A DNA stretch of 64,000 bases from Methylocaldum sp002005105 (GCF_051027545.1 NZ_CP194902.1:124001-188000), one strand, 5' to 3'. Positions 32,873 through 41,722 are shown, counted from the stretch's first letter. A program made the numbers and translations. Notes: a model not told the origin generated them from the letters alone.

Positions 32873-33622
32873 TTACTCGTCTTGGAGGTTTGGAATCTGC
32901 TCTATGCGTCTAGGCCGAAACAATCGCGAAAATACAAGCCCCAACTCGAACAGCAGCCAGATGGGCACTGCCAAAAGACTTTGCGAAACCACGTCGGGAG
33001 GTGAAAGCACCATTCCGATGACAAAAGCGGCCACAATAATGTAAGGCCGTTTTTCGGACAGGCTCTCTCGGGTAGAAATGCCGCTCCAAATTAGCACGAT
33101 GGTCGCAATTGGAACCTCAAACGAGACCCCGAAAGCGAAGAACAAAGTTAGTACGAAATCCAGGTAATGCGTAATATCGGTCATTACCGCTACTCCCGCC
33201 GGCGCCGTTGCGGTCAGGAACCCGAAAATCAGAGGGAAGACCAGATAATAGGCAAACGCCATACCCCCATAAAACAGCACTGTACTTGCAAACAGAAGCG
33301 GCAGCACCAGACGGCGCTCATGCTCATATAAGCCCGGCGCGACAAAGGCCCAAACTTGGTAAAGAATATACGGTATCGACAGGAAAACCGCCGCCACCAG
33401 CGTAAGCTTGAACGGTGTCAGGAATGGCGAGGCGACATCGATCGCGATCATTTGCGAACCGGGCGGCAAATGCTTCATGAGCGGCCCTGCCAAATAAGCG
33501 TAGATCTCGTTGGCAAAATAGGCCATGCTCATAAAAACAAACAAAACCACGAGTATGCACCGCAGCAGTCTATCCCGTAGTTCTACTAGGTGAGAAATAA
33601 AAGGTTGCTCGGTGTCTTGCAT
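32873..33622 (-). CDS. tatC: Sec-independent protein translocase TatC
   Basis: The 249-residue polytopic protein has six hydrophobic helices. It has the conserved N-terminal FISHLVELRDRLL, a periplasmic loop with FLTPFKLTLVAAVFLSIPYILYQ read in part, and FAFGVSFEVPI near the fourth helix. TatC is the receptor for twin-arginine signal peptides. I chose the ATG at 33622 (MQDTEQPFISHL) over the one at 33655, which would overlap tatB by 14 nt. It is the third gene of tatABC. Confidence 0.95.
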   Translation of the reverse strand: MQDTEQPFISHLVELRDRLLRCILVVLFVFMSMAYFANEIYAYLAGPLMKHLPPGSQMIAIDVASPFLTPFKLTLVAAVFLSIPYILYQVWAFVAPGLYEHERRLVLPLLFASTVLFYGGMAFAYYLVFPLIFGFLTATAPAGVAVMTDITHYLDFVLTLFFAFGVSFEVPIATIVLIWSGISTRESLSEKRPYIIVAAFVIGMVLSPPDVVSQSLLAVPIWLLFELGLVFSRLFRPRRIEQIPNLQDE

Positions 33623-33641
33623 CTGTCCCCGACTATACTTT

Positions 33642-33968
33642 TTATAGTTCACCATCGCGGTGCTTAGAAGCAGGCTCTTTTTCGTCCGTTTCGTTCGGAT
33701 CAGATATCGACACGCGATCTTTCTTTTTGCCAGGTCGCACCGGAGTCGATAATAACTCCACCTTTTTCTTTTCTTCTAATAAAGATTGACGCAACTCTTG
33801 CAACTGAAGCTCATGGTCAATTTCTTGCCTCACCGAAGCGGCCATTGCACGAGCCCTTCGAACCCACAGTGCGACCTCTCTTGCCACCTTGGGTAGACGC
33901 TCCGGACCGAACACCAGAAGCGATACGACACCTACCAAGACCAATTCCCAAAAGCCAATATCGAACAT
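33642..33968 (-). CDS. tatB: Sec-independent protein translocase TatB
   Basis: The 108-residue protein begins MFDIGFWELVLVGVVSLLVF, one membrane helix, followed by GPERLPKVAREVALWV and an amphipathic helix; the rest is a charged, flexible tail (about 60-108) rich in Lys and Asp. TatB joins TatC in the receptor complex. It lies 17 nt after tatA. Confidence 0.95.
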   Translation of the reverse strand: MFDIGFWELVLVGVVSLLVFGPERLPKVAREVALWVRRARAMAASVRQEIDHELQLQELRQSLLEEKKKVELLSTPVRPGKKKDRVSISDPNETDEKEPASKHRDGEL

Positions 33969-33985
33969 GCTTTTTTGAATCGTTG

Positions 33986-34189
33986 TTAGGTCGTCTTGTC
34001 TTTGTTCTCGTGGACCGCCTCTCCGTCGATCGTCCTCCCGGATTTCTCTTCGTCCCCCTCGCTCATCGCACTACGAAAACTCTTTATTGCCGATCCCAGA
34101 TCGCCGCCAATGTTACGTAGTCGTTTGGTGCCGAACAACAACAGTACGATCAAGAAAAGGAGCAGTAGCTCCCATATACCGATACCCAT
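33986..34189 (-). CDS. tatA: Sec-independent protein translocase TatA
   Basis: The 67-residue pore protein has one N-terminal helix (MGIGIWELLLLFLIVLLLF), then GTKRLRNIGGDLGSAIKSFR, an amphipathic helix, and a short charged tail. The start at 34189 has AGGAG about 7 nt upstream and is the family start; the open frame further upstream (to 34330) is not TatA-like. It heads the tatABC operon, which exports folded, often cofactor-bearing proteins. Confidence 0.95.
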   Translation of the reverse strand: MGIGIWELLLLFLIVLLLFGTKRLRNIGGDLGSAIKSFRSAMSEGDEEKSGRTIDGEAVHENKDKTT

Positions 34190-34696
34190 CAATTTACTCC
34201 TACATGCTTTTAGTGACGTTAACTCGAGAGATATTACCGAATTCGCTTCGTTAAAAATAACCAGGCATTTTCCCGGCCAAGATCCAGTACGATTCTCTGC
34301 ATCCGTTTCTTGGTCATTGGTAATCGCCATATTCTACTGTTAAAGAATTTACGGGCACATAGAGCGAGCTGGCCACTGCAAATTAAAACCACGAAAATAA
34401 GACCGCACAAAATTAAATAAGTTAGGCCTACCGTATAAAACTAGCACTACTTCCATCCGACATCCCGTTTCACTCCGACCTTGGCGACCGCTGACACCTC
34501 AGTGCCTAAGGTAAATCATCCATAACAGCCCCTCCGGCCAAGAGACAAGATCGCTGGCACTTTCCTTGCGACGTTCTGCCTTAATCACCTATAATGAATG
34601 GTTTCGCCAAGCCGACTAATTCTACGCCGGGTTGCTACTGTCTAGCTTTTTCTGGATAATCCCCGACTCGAACGAGCCTACTCACAGGTTTACCGT
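34190..34696. other. Divergent intergenic region tatA-panD
   Basis: About 500 bp. The only strong element is the panD promoter at 34566-34595. The tat promoter is not obvious; a TAATAT box on the minus strand near 34236 lacks a good -35. I see no small gene or repeat here. Confidence 0.5.
34566..34595 (+). promoter_or_regulatory. panD promoter (sigma70 type)
   Basis: TTGCGA (34566-34571), an 18-bp spacer and a consensus TATAAT (34590-34595), predicting a leader of about 95 nt before panD. Confidence 0.7.
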
Positions 34697-35077
34697 ATGC
34701 AAACGATGATGCTCAAAGCAAAGCTACACAGAGCTCGAGTGACACACTCCGAACTCGAGTATGAGGGCTCTTGTGCCATTGATGGTTTGCTACTCGAACG
34801 CTCGGGAATCAGAGAATATGAACAAATCCACGTTTATAATGTTAACAACGGGCAAAGGTTCACTACCTACGCCATTCGCGCACAAGAGGGATCGGGCGTA
34901 ATTTCTGTCAATGGCGCTGCCGCTCGTCTTGCTGCTCCTGGAGACATCATGATTATATGCGCCTACGTAGGGTTAAATCAGAGCGAACTCATCGGCTATA
35001 AACCCACACTGATCTATCTTGGAGAACACAACCAAATCGTCCGGACGGGTCAGTCGATACCCATACAAGCAGCCTGA
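34697..35077 (+). CDS. panD: Aspartate 1-decarboxylase precursor
   Basis: The 126-residue pyruvoyl enzyme makes beta-alanine for pantothenate and CoA. The self-cleavage site Gly24-Ser25 is present in YEGSCAID, and the N-terminus (KAKLHRARVTHSELEYEG) and ENCY-like region (INGAAARLAAPGD type) match the family. Cleavage would give a 24-residue beta chain and a 102-residue alpha chain with an N-terminal pyruvoyl group. It stands as a single gene; panB and panC are not in the window. Confidence 0.96.
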   Translation: MQTMMLKAKLHRARVTHSELEYEGSCAIDGLLLERSGIREYEQIHVYNVNNGQRFTTYAIRAQEGSGVISVNGAAARLAAPGDIMIICAYVGLNQSELIGYKPTLIYLGEHNQIVRTGQSIPIQAA

Positions 35078-35171
35078 GCTCAACTGCGTCACCTATTGAT
35101 TTAGCGGTTTGCATTTAATAACTTAGCCGAATCGCCGGGACTAACTGACAGTTCGCCATCGTGCCGCCAAT

Positions 35172-36005
35172 TCACATCCGCAAAACCGCCGCGGTCACAT
35201 CCGCAGCCTGACGGTTGGGCTTAACATCGTGCACGCGAAACAAAGCCACTCCAGCCGATACTCCAAGAACAGTAGTTGCTATCGTCGCCCCCACCAGTTC
35301 CGGCGGATGACTCTCGCCGCAGATCGCCCCCATAAAGCGCTTCCTGCTTGTCCCTAATAAAACCTTATAACCCGTCGCCACGAAGCGACTTAGCTCTTTA
35401 ATCAACCGCAGATTGTCGTCTTTCCGCTTTCCAAACCCGATGCCAGGATCGATGACAATGTTCTCGGCCGCAACCCCTTCTTTCATTGCAGCTTCTGCCC
35501 GTTCCATTAAGAACACCAATACTTCTTCGACTACATCCGTATACACGGGGTTATCTTGCATACCTTTTGGCTCGCCCTGCATATGCATAAGTACCAACGG
35601 CACACCAACCTTTGCTGCTACCGAGAACATCCTTGGGTCATCCCTACCGGCCGAGATATCATTCACCATGTTTACGCCAGCAGATATCGCTTCCTCTGCG
35701 ACGCGACTTCTTGTCGTATCGACGCTTAACATCACATTGTACGGCAAATGGCTGCGCAAAGTACGAACGACCGGAATGACGCGGCTAAGTTGCTCCTCTT
35801 CGCTAACCGGCTCTGAGCCGGGCCGCGTAGACTCCCCACCGATATCGATGATATCCGCACCCTCTAATACCATACGTTGCGCATGCAATAACGCGTCCGC
35901 TGGCACACAATACCGGCCACCATCCGAAAAGCTATCTGGAGTTACGTTCAGAATCCCCATGATAAGGGGCTTATATTGCATGACGGAGTTCCCGCGCAAG
36001 AGCAC
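35172..36005 (-). CDS. folP: Dihydropteroate synthase
   Basis: The 277-residue TIM-barrel enzyme joins p-aminobenzoate to the pterin pyrophosphate in folate synthesis and is the sulfonamide target. Motifs are MGILNVTPDSFSDGG, DIGGESTRPG, MLSVDTTRS, MVNDISAG, DPGIGFGK and GTSRKRFMG. The start could be GTG at 36005 or ATG at 35981; I kept the longer form because LLRGNSVMQYKPLIMG aligns with the beta-strand that precedes the first motif in other DHPS proteins. Its usual neighbours ftsH and glmM are not here. Confidence 0.95.
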   Translation of the reverse strand: MLLRGNSVMQYKPLIMGILNVTPDSFSDGGRYCVPADALLHAQRMVLEGADIIDIGGESTRPGSEPVSEEEQLSRVIPVVRTLRSHLPYNVMLSVDTTRSRVAEEAISAGVNMVNDISAGRDDPRMFSVAAKVGVPLVLMHMQGEPKGMQDNPVYTDVVEEVLVFLMERAEAAMKEGVAAENIVIDPGIGFGKRKDDNLRLIKELSRFVATGYKVLLGTSRKRFMGAICGESHPPELVGATIATTVLGVSAGVALFRVHDVKPNRQAADVTAAVLRM

Positions 36006-36131
36006 CGTTAGATGCCGAAAATTCCGCTCGGTGACGGTAGTATAAATGAGCGACCGATATTTTCTCAGCCGCTTCCTACGTTATATGAGTAGGCTAGGCA
36101 ATGCGGAAAACTTTACTTTGCTGCAGAGCAA

Positions 36132-36201
36132 TTGGCCCGCATAAGCGGGCCAACGACATTGGCCATTCAGGCCAATCTTGCACCTTAGCCGGCGTCCGGC
36201 T
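36132..36201 (-). terminator. Three consecutive hairpins after rplQ
   Basis: Reading away from rplQ: AGCCGG-CGT-CCGGCT (36187-36201, starting one base after the stop), ATTGGCC-ATTCA-GGCCAAT (36158-36176), and TTGGCCCGC-ATAA-GCGGGCCAA (36132-36153). No T-run follows any of them on the minus strand. They end the long ribosomal block and probably act together in termination or 3' end protection. Confidence 0.65.
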
Positions 36202-36202
36202 C

Positions 36203-36568
36203 TTATGCGTTTGACCGATCAACAAGTTCTACGTATGCCATGGGTGTGGCATCGCCCCTGCGGAAACCGCATTTCAAAATCCTTAAATAGCCACCCGGCC
36301 GATCCTTAAATCGGGGTCCTAACTCGTCGAACAGTTTTACAACTGCGTCACGGTCTCTGATACGCGCAAACGCAAGGCGTCGTGCGGCTACGCTATTCTT
36401 CTTCGACAAGGTGATCAAAGGCTCAGCAAACCGCCTGATCTCTTTCGCTTTCGGCAAAGTCGTTTGAATGATCTCATGTTGGATCAAGGAGGCAGTTAGG
36501 TTTCGAAACAAGGCGTTTCGGTGACTGCCGGTAATATTTAGTTTTCTACCCGAATTACGATGCCGCAT
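36203..36568 (-). CDS. rplQ: 50S ribosomal protein L17
   Basis: The 121-residue protein starts MRHRNSGRKLNITGSHRNAL and contains LIQHEIIQTTLPKAKEIRRF, the conserved L17 core, with a short C-terminus after GYLRILKCGFRRGDATPMAY. It binds near the exit tunnel of the 50S subunit. It is the last gene of the alpha operon, 19 nt after rpoA, and is followed by three hairpins. Confidence 0.98.
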   Translation of the reverse strand: MRHRNSGRKLNITGSHRNALFRNLTASLIQHEIIQTTLPKAKEIRRFAEPLITLSKKNSVAARRLAFARIRDRDAVVKLFDELGPRFKDRPGGYLRILKCGFRRGDATPMAYVELVDRSNA

Positions 36569-36587
36569 TTGTTACACCCACACAAAT

Positions 36588-37583
36588 TTAAGAGTCTTGT
36601 TGGTCACGTTTAAGACCCTCGGGAGGCCAATTTTCAAGTCGCATGCCAAGTGACAAACCCTTCGTCGCCAAAACATCCTTAATTTCAGTCAGCGACTTCT
36701 TTCCAAGGTTTGGGGTTTTGAGCAAATCCACTTCGGTCCTTTGAATCAGATCGCCGATGTAGAATATGTTTTCCGCCTTCAAGCAATTAGCGGAGCGAAC
36801 AGTCAGTTCGAGATCATCAACCGACCGAAGCAGCAACGGATCGAACTGCGGCCTTTCTTCGCTGATTCTCGGCGTCTCCTCACTTTTGAGGGCAACGAAT
36901 ACCGATAGGTGTTCGTTCAAAATCGATGCAGCTTGTCGAACCGCTTCTTCTGGATCAACCGTCCCATTAGTTTCCAGCTCCAGAATAAGCTTATCTAGAT
37001 CCGTACGCTGCTCGACACGAGCGTTCTCTACCAAATACGAGACGCGCCGAATCGGGCTAAAAGAAGCGTCGATATTAAGCACGCCAACTGCGGTTTCCGC
37101 CTGCCCGGAATTCCGCGCGCCCACCGGCTGATATCCTCGACCCTTTTCAACTTTGAGCGTCATGCTTAACTTCCCGGAGTGCGTCAGATTCGCGATCTCC
37201 AACTCCGGGTTAAGAATTTCCGCATCGTGGGTAAGCTCTATGTCGCTTGCGGTAACTTTGCCAGGACCCGACTTGTTTATCTTAAGCGTAACCTCTTGTC
37301 CGGTCGGTATACGAATCGCGAGGTTCTTAAGGTTCAAAAGAATGTCAATAACGTCTTCTTGAACGCCATCTATCGTAGAGTACTCATGCAATACCCCTTC
37401 TATTGTTACTTCCGTAACTGCACAGCCGGGTATCGAGGAGAGCAGAACTCGCCTCAGCGCATTGCCCAGGGTATGACCAAACCCCCTTTCCAGAGGCTCG
37501 ATTACAATCCTCGCACTGTTTCGATCTATGGGATTGACGTCAACCAACCGCGGTTTAATTAGATTCGCCAAGTAGTTTTGCAT
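36588..37583 (-). CDS. rpoA: RNA polymerase alpha subunit
   Basis: At 331 residues it has the N-terminal assembly domain (LERGFGHTLGNALRRVLLSS, the alpha-alpha contact) and the C-terminal domain (about 250-331), which holds LRSVDDLELTVRSANCLKAE and TPNLGKKSLTEIKDVL, the DNA- and activator-binding helices. It nucleates assembly of the polymerase core. Position between rpsD and rplQ is the standard alpha operon order. Confidence 0.98.
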   Translation of the reverse strand: MQNYLANLIKPRLVDVNPIDRNSARIVIEPLERGFGHTLGNALRRVLLSSIPGCAVTEVTIEGVLHEYSTIDGVQEDVIDILLNLKNLAIRIPTGQEVTLKINKSGPGKVTASDIELTHDAEILNPELEIANLTHSGKLSMTLKVEKGRGYQPVGARNSGQAETAVGVLNIDASFSPIRRVSYLVENARVEQRTDLDKLILELETNGTVDPEEAVRQAASILNEHLSVFVALKSEETPRISEERPQFDPLLLRSVDDLELTVRSANCLKAENIFYIGDLIQRTEVDLLKTPNLGKKSLTEIKDVLATKGLSLGMRLENWPPEGLKRDQQDS

Positions 37584-37599
37584 CGATTAGGAACAACAA

Positions 37600-38220
37600 T
37601 TATTTGGAGTACAACTCGACAACCAGTTGCTCGTTTATTTCAGCGCCCAGATCACTACGTTCAGGCACTGACTTAAACACGCCCCGCATTTGCTTTGCGT
37701 CGACATCCACCCAAGCAGGAAATCCATACTGTTCCAAAACTTGCAGTGCATCTTTAACTCTTAGCTGATTCTTTGCCTTTTCCCGTACTGAGACAACATC
37801 TCCTGGCGCGACTTGGTAGGACGGCACATTCAAGACCTTGCCATTAACCGTAATCGCTTTGTGGCTAACAAGCTGGCGCGCTTCGGCCCTGGTGGAAGCA
37901 AAACCCATGCGATAGACCACGTTATCTAAACGAGACTCGAGCAGGTTCAGCAAGTTTTCGCCGGTTGATCCCTTTCTGCTCGACGCGGCCTTATAATAAT
38001 TCCGGAATTGGCGCTCCAATACGCCGTAAATTCTGCGCAGCTTCTGCTTCTCGCGGAGCTGAGTTGCGTAGTCCGACATACGGGCGCGCTTCTGGCCGTG
38101 CTGCCCCGGCTGTTGATCGAGCTTGCACTTTCCTTCGAGCGACTTGCCGCGCGATTTAAGAAACAGATCCGTGCCTTCTCTTCTACTGAGCTTGCACTTC
38201 GGCCCTAGATATCTAGCCAT
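37600..38220 (-). CDS. rpsD: 30S ribosomal protein S4
   Basis: The 206-residue protein has N-terminal MARYLGPKCKLSRREGTDLF, the RNA-binding S4 domain (RLDNVVYRMGFASTRAEARQ) and a conserved C-terminus ending QLVVELYSK. The N-terminal zinc-cysteine set of some S4 proteins is absent, as in Escherichia coli. S4 nucleates 30S assembly and in relatives represses the alpha operon. It lies 15 nt after rpsK. Confidence 0.98.
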   Translation of the reverse strand: MARYLGPKCKLSRREGTDLFLKSRGKSLEGKCKLDQQPGQHGQKRARMSDYATQLREKQKLRRIYGVLERQFRNYYKAASSRKGSTGENLLNLLESRLDNVVYRMGFASTRAEARQLVSHKAITVNGKVLNVPSYQVAPGDVVSVREKAKNQLRVKDALQVLEQYGFPAWVDVDAKQMRGVFKSVPERSDLGAEINEQLVVELYSK

Positions 38221-38235
38221 TTTTCGCCCCTCTGC

Positions 38236-38622
38236 TTATACCCGCCGTTTCTTTGGAGGACGGCACCCATTGTGCGGTATCGGTGTGTCATCAATAATAT
38301 TCGTGATCTTAAATCCCATATTATTGAGCGTCCTTACCGCCGACTCTCTGCCTGGCCCAGGTCCCTTTATTCGCACATCCAGATTCTTCACGCCATAATC
38401 CTTTACTATGCTTCCCACCTTTTCTGCGGCGACCTGAGCAGCAAACGGCGTGCTTTTCCGAGACCCGCGAAACCCCGAGGCCCCAGCAGTTGCCCATGCG
38501 AGCGCATTACCCTTACGATCTGTAATCGTTATTATGGTGTTATTGAATGACGCGCTGATGTGAACAACTCCGTCAGAAATATCTCGTTTAATCCGTTTTG
38601 CGGGACGACTAGATGCAGCCAT
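38236..38622 (-). CDS. rpsK: 30S ribosomal protein S11
   Basis: The 128-residue protein contains the S11 core IVKDYGVKNLDVRIKGPGPG and GFKITNIIDDTPIPHNGCRP and ends in the basic PPKKRRV. It forms part of the 30S platform beside the mRNA exit. It lies 33 nt after rpsM in the alpha operon. Confidence 0.98.
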   Translation of the reverse strand: MAASSRPAKRIKRDISDGVVHISASFNNTIITITDRKGNALAWATAGASGFRGSRKSTPFAAQVAAEKVGSIVKDYGVKNLDVRIKGPGPGRESAVRTLNNMGFKITNIIDDTPIPHNGCRPPKKRRV

Positions 38623-38655
38623 GTCGATGTCTTACCTCGAAACCACTCTTTAGAT

Positions 38656-39012
38656 TTATTTGCGAATCGGCCGTCGCGGACCTTTTCTGGTTCGTGCGTT
38701 AGTACGGGTCCGTTGCCCGCGAACAGGGAGACCTCGCCGATGCCGCATTCCACGATAACAACCCAAGTCCATTAGGCGCTTGATATTCATCGCGCTCTCG
38801 CGCCGAAGATCCCCTTCCACAACAAACTTCGCAACTTCCTCGCGGATGCGCTCGATATCACTGTCCCCGAGTTCCCTGACCTTAACCGAGGGGCTCAGAC
38901 CAACATTCTCACAAATCAGTGATGCCCTAGATCTGCCGATACCATAAATCGCCGTAAGCGAAATAACTAGGTGCTTGTGATCCGGGATATTAACTCCCGC
39001 AATTCGTGCCAT
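38656..39012 (-). CDS. rpsM: 30S ribosomal protein S13
   Basis: The 118-residue protein has MARIAGVNIPDHKHLVISLT, the helix-two-turn-helix region and the basic tail RTRTNARTRKGPRRPIRK that reaches P-site tRNA. A ribosome-binding site GGAGGCAGGA lies upstream. An extended -10 element (TGGTATGAT on the minus strand near 39059-39067) in the 83-nt spacer after rpmJ may be an internal promoter. Confidence 0.97.
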   Translation of the reverse strand: MARIAGVNIPDHKHLVISLTAIYGIGRSRASLICENVGLSPSVKVRELGDSDIERIREEVAKFVVEGDLRRESAMNIKRLMDLGCYRGMRHRRGLPVRGQRTRTNARTRKGPRRPIRK

Positions 39013-39058
39013 TTATCCTGCCTCCACATCAACTCTCTAGACTTAGGCTGAATCTCGC

Positions 39059-39067
39059 ATCATACCA
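39059..39067 (-). promoter_or_regulatory. Possible internal promoter for the alpha operon
   Basis: On the minus strand TGGTATGAT forms an extended -10 (TG-n-TATGAT) about 50 bp before rpsM; the matching -35 is poor. The classical alpha operon leader with its S4 binding site would lie here, but I cannot confirm a pseudoknot by eye. Confidence 0.35.
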
Positions 39068-39095
39068 CGTCATTTAAGAATACGCTATTCAATGA

Positions 39096-39209
39096 TTAGC
39101 CTTGGCGCTGCTTATGACGCGCATCCTTACATATTATGCGAACAATCCCTTTTCTCTTCAAAATCTTGCAGTTTCGGCAGATCTTCTTAACTGACGCACG
39201 AACCTTCAT
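39096..39209 (-). CDS. rpmJ: 50S ribosomal protein L36
   Basis: The gene encodes 37 residues, reading MKVRASVKKICRNCKILKRK and ending ARHKQRQG. Three cysteines and a histidine (C-x2-C, then C-x4-H) form the zinc site, so this is the zinc-binding form of L36. It lies between secY and rpsM, the usual place at the end of the spc operon. The ATG at 39209 follows a purine-rich AGGGGA stretch. Confidence 0.95.
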   Translation of the reverse strand: MKVRASVKKICRNCKILKRKGIVRIICKDARHKQRQG

Positions 39210-39252
39210 TAAAATTCCCCTGATGATTGTAAACCGTGATTCTAAAACCAGG

Positions 39253-40578
39253 TTAACTGAGCTTGATATTGGACTTCTTTAGTAAACCTTCATACTGGTG
39301 CGAAATGATGTAGGTTTGGATTTGTGACATAAAATCCATTACCACCACCACTATGATCAGCAGAGAGGTTCCGCCGAAATAGAACGGCACGTTCCAATAA
39401 ACGATTAAAAATTCGGGCAGCAAGCATACAGCGGTAATGTAAATGGCGCCCGCCAATGTCAAACGCGTCATCACGGCATCAATATAGGCTGCGGTTTGCT
39501 GGCCAGGCCTGACACCCGGAATAAACGCGCCCGATTTCTTCAGGTTCTCCGCCGTTTCATTCGAGTTGAACACCAACGCGGCATAGAAAAAGCAAAAAAA
39601 GACGATCGCGCCGGCGTAGCACAACACGTATAGCGGTTGCCCGGGTGATAAAGTTGTGGCGATATCCTGCAGCCAACCAAGGTTCTTAGTGTTTCCGAAC
39701 CAACCCGCCAACGTTGCAGGAAATAGGATGATACTAGACGCAAATATCGGCGGTATCACACCCGACATATTCAACTTCAAGGGCAGAAAACTCTTGTGAG
39801 CAGCATACATCCGCCGTCCTTCCTGCCGTTTCGCATAATTAATGGTAATCCGCCGCTGCCCCCGCTCAACAAACACGACGAGCGCCGTTACTGCTAGCGC
39901 AATACCAAACAGAGCGACGATACTCATCATGCTCAATTCACCGGTTCGCGCTAATTCGAGGGTGCCGCCAACTGCCGACGGAAGCCCAGCCACAATACCG
40001 GCAAAAATTATGATAGATATCCCATTTCCAATCCCTCGTTCCGTAACCTGCTCGCCAAGCCACATCAAAAACACGGTTCCGCAGACCAGCGACACAGCCG
40101 TGATAAACAGGAAGTGAATTCCCGGGCTAATAACGACAGGGACACCTGAGGCGGATTGGTTTTGTAGCGCAAGCCCGACTCCGATGGCCTGGAACGTTGC
40201 GAGAAAAACGGTGCCGTACCTTGTGTACTGGTTGATTTTTTTCCGCCCTGACTCACCCTCTTTTTTTATCTGCTCCAGCTTCGGGATTACGCCTGCCATC
40301 AATTGCATAATGATTGAAGCCGAGATATACGGCATGATCCCAAGAGCAAATATACTCAGGCGCTTCAGCGCGCCCCCTGAAAACATGTTCACCATGTCCA
40401 GTATCGACCCGCCTTGCTGCGCGAACATCGCAGCCAAAGCCTTTGGATCAACTCCAGGAATGGGAACGTGTGCCCCAATTCGGTAAACGACGAGAGCGCC
40501 GATTACGAAGAGAAGCCGTTGGCGAAGCTCTGTGAGCCTACCAAACCTTTCGCTTAGGGTGGAGTTCGCGATGCTCAC
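39253..40578 (-). CDS. secY: Preprotein translocase subunit SecY
   Basis: The 441-residue integral membrane protein has ten predicted helices, the plug and pore segment after LLFVIGALVVYRIGAHVPIPG, the conserved ALGIMPYISASIIMQL and GERGIG-like EQVTERGIGNGIS motifs, and a C-terminal region with FNSNETAENLKKSGAFIPG. It forms the protein-conducting channel with SecE and SecG and also inserts membrane proteins. It begins directly after the rplO stop. Confidence 0.98.
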   Translation of the reverse strand: MSIANSTLSERFGRLTELRQRLLFVIGALVVYRIGAHVPIPGVDPKALAAMFAQQGGSILDMVNMFSGGALKRLSIFALGIMPYISASIIMQLMAGVIPKLEQIKKEGESGRKKINQYTRYGTVFLATFQAIGVGLALQNQSASGVPVVISPGIHFLFITAVSLVCGTVFLMWLGEQVTERGIGNGISIIIFAGIVAGLPSAVGGTLELARTGELSMMSIVALFGIALAVTALVVFVERGQRRITINYAKRQEGRRMYAAHKSFLPLKLNMSGVIPPIFASSIILFPATLAGWFGNTKNLGWLQDIATTLSPGQPLYVLCYAGAIVFFCFFYAALVFNSNETAENLKKSGAFIPGVRPGQQTAAYIDAVMTRLTLAGAIYITAVCLLPEFLIVYWNVPFYFGGTSLLIIVVVVMDFMSQIQTYIISHQYEGLLKKSNIKLS

Positions 40579-41013
40579 TTATGCCTCGATTGTGCCGCCA
40601 GCCGCTTCGATTTTTGAACGCGCGCCCTTCGTAACTTTAATGCCGACAAGGGTCACCGAGGACGTCAACTCTCCCGAGTCAATAACCTTGACAGAGCGAG
40701 CCTGCGCCGGAACCAAATTTGCCGCCTTTAACGCTTGGATATCGACTTTCTCGCCAGCCAGCCGATTAAGTTCGTTTAACCGAACCTCAGCGACGAACGC
40801 TTTTACTCTCGATTTAAATCCGACTTTCGGCAGTCTCCGTTGAAGCGGCATCTGTCCGCCTTCGAATCCTACCTTATGAAAGCCTCCGGCTCGGGCTTTT
40901 TGGCCTTTATGTCCTTTTCCGCTGGTCTTACCCAATGTAGAGCCAATGCCGCGCCCGACGCGGGTTCTCTTTTTTCTGCTGCCTTCCGACGGCCTAATCG
41001 AATTTAGGAACAT
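40579..41013 (-). CDS. rplO: 50S ribosomal protein L15
   Basis: The 144-residue protein shows the Gly/Arg-rich N-terminus with SRKKRTRVGRGIGSTLGKTS and KGHKGQKARAG, which threads into 23S rRNA, and a globular C-terminal domain. Its stop abuts the secY start and its start abuts the rpmD stop, so translation is probably coupled on both sides. Confidence 0.98.
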   Translation of the reverse strand: MFLNSIRPSEGSRKKRTRVGRGIGSTLGKTSGKGHKGQKARAGGFHKVGFEGGQMPLQRRLPKVGFKSRVKAFVAEVRLNELNRLAGEKVDIQALKAANLVPAQARSVKVIDSGELTSSVTLVGIKVTKGARSKIEAAGGTIEA

Positions 41014-41199
41014 TTAAGCATCCTCAATCTTGAGCATGTACGCAACCTTGTTGATCATCCCGCAGTTAGCCGGTGTTGCGCTAACGTATACCGGTCGGTG
41101 CATACGTCTGATGCCAAGCCCGCGAAGACACGCCTGGTGAGACTTAAGACGCCCGATCTCGCTCTTTATCTGCGTAACTTTGAGTTGCTTCTCGCTCAT
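41014..41199 (-). CDS. rpmD: 50S ribosomal protein L30
   Basis: The 61-residue protein starts MSEKQLKVTQIKSEIGRLKS and has ACLRGLGIRRMHRPVY, the L30 signature. It overlaps rpsE by 4 nt. Part of the spc segment of the large ribosomal block. Confidence 0.97.
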   Translation of the reverse strand: MSEKQLKVTQIKSEIGRLKSHQACLRGLGIRRMHRPVYVSATPANCGMINKVAYMLKIEDA

Positions 41200-41714
41200 T
41201 TATCTTTCCCCGAACGATTATCTGCCAATTTCCCGCGCTTGGCTGCGATGGAACGAGGGTCTCTGATCTCCGTCAGTCCTTTAATCGTTGCGCGAACGAC
41301 GTTAATGGGGTTATTTGTTCCAATACACTTGGCAAGCACATTATGTATGCCAACAACCTCGAATACCGCGCGCATCGCACCTCCCGCGATGATCCCGGTA
41401 CCTTGAGATGCCGGCTGCATAAATACCTTGGCAGCCCCAGTGCTAGCAGTGATTGCGTAATGCAAGGTGTCACCGTTGAGGCTCACCTTACGCATATTTC
41501 TCCGGGCTTGCTCCATTGACTTCTGGATCGCGACAGGAACTTCGCGCGCTTTGCACAAGCCATACCCGATCCGACCATTCCCGTCACCAACAACAGTTAA
41601 CGCGGTGAACCCGAACTGACGGCCGCCCTTTACAACTTTGGCGACGCGCCTGACCGCGACCAACTTTTCCTGAAACCCTTCGGCCGAACTGCTCTGAACG
41701 TTTAGGCTCGCCAT
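41196..41714 (-). CDS. rpsE: 30S ribosomal protein S5
   Basis: The 172-residue protein has the double-stranded-RNA-binding-like N-terminal domain (VRRVAKVVKGGRQFGFTALT, GDGNGRIGYGLCKAREVP) and the C-terminal domain with ASQGTGIIAGGAMRAVFE. S5 lies at the mRNA entry and affects decoding accuracy. It overlaps rpmD by 4 nt and follows rplR by 8 nt. Confidence 0.98.
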   Translation of the reverse strand: MASLNVQSSSAEGFQEKLVAVRRVAKVVKGGRQFGFTALTVVGDGNGRIGYGLCKAREVPVAIQKSMEQARRNMRKVSLNGDTLHYAITASTGAAKVFMQPASQGTGIIAGGAMRAVFEVVGIHNVLAKCIGTNNPINVVRATIKGLTEIRDPRSIAAKRGKLADNRSGKDK

Positions 41715-41722
41715 AACTCCCC

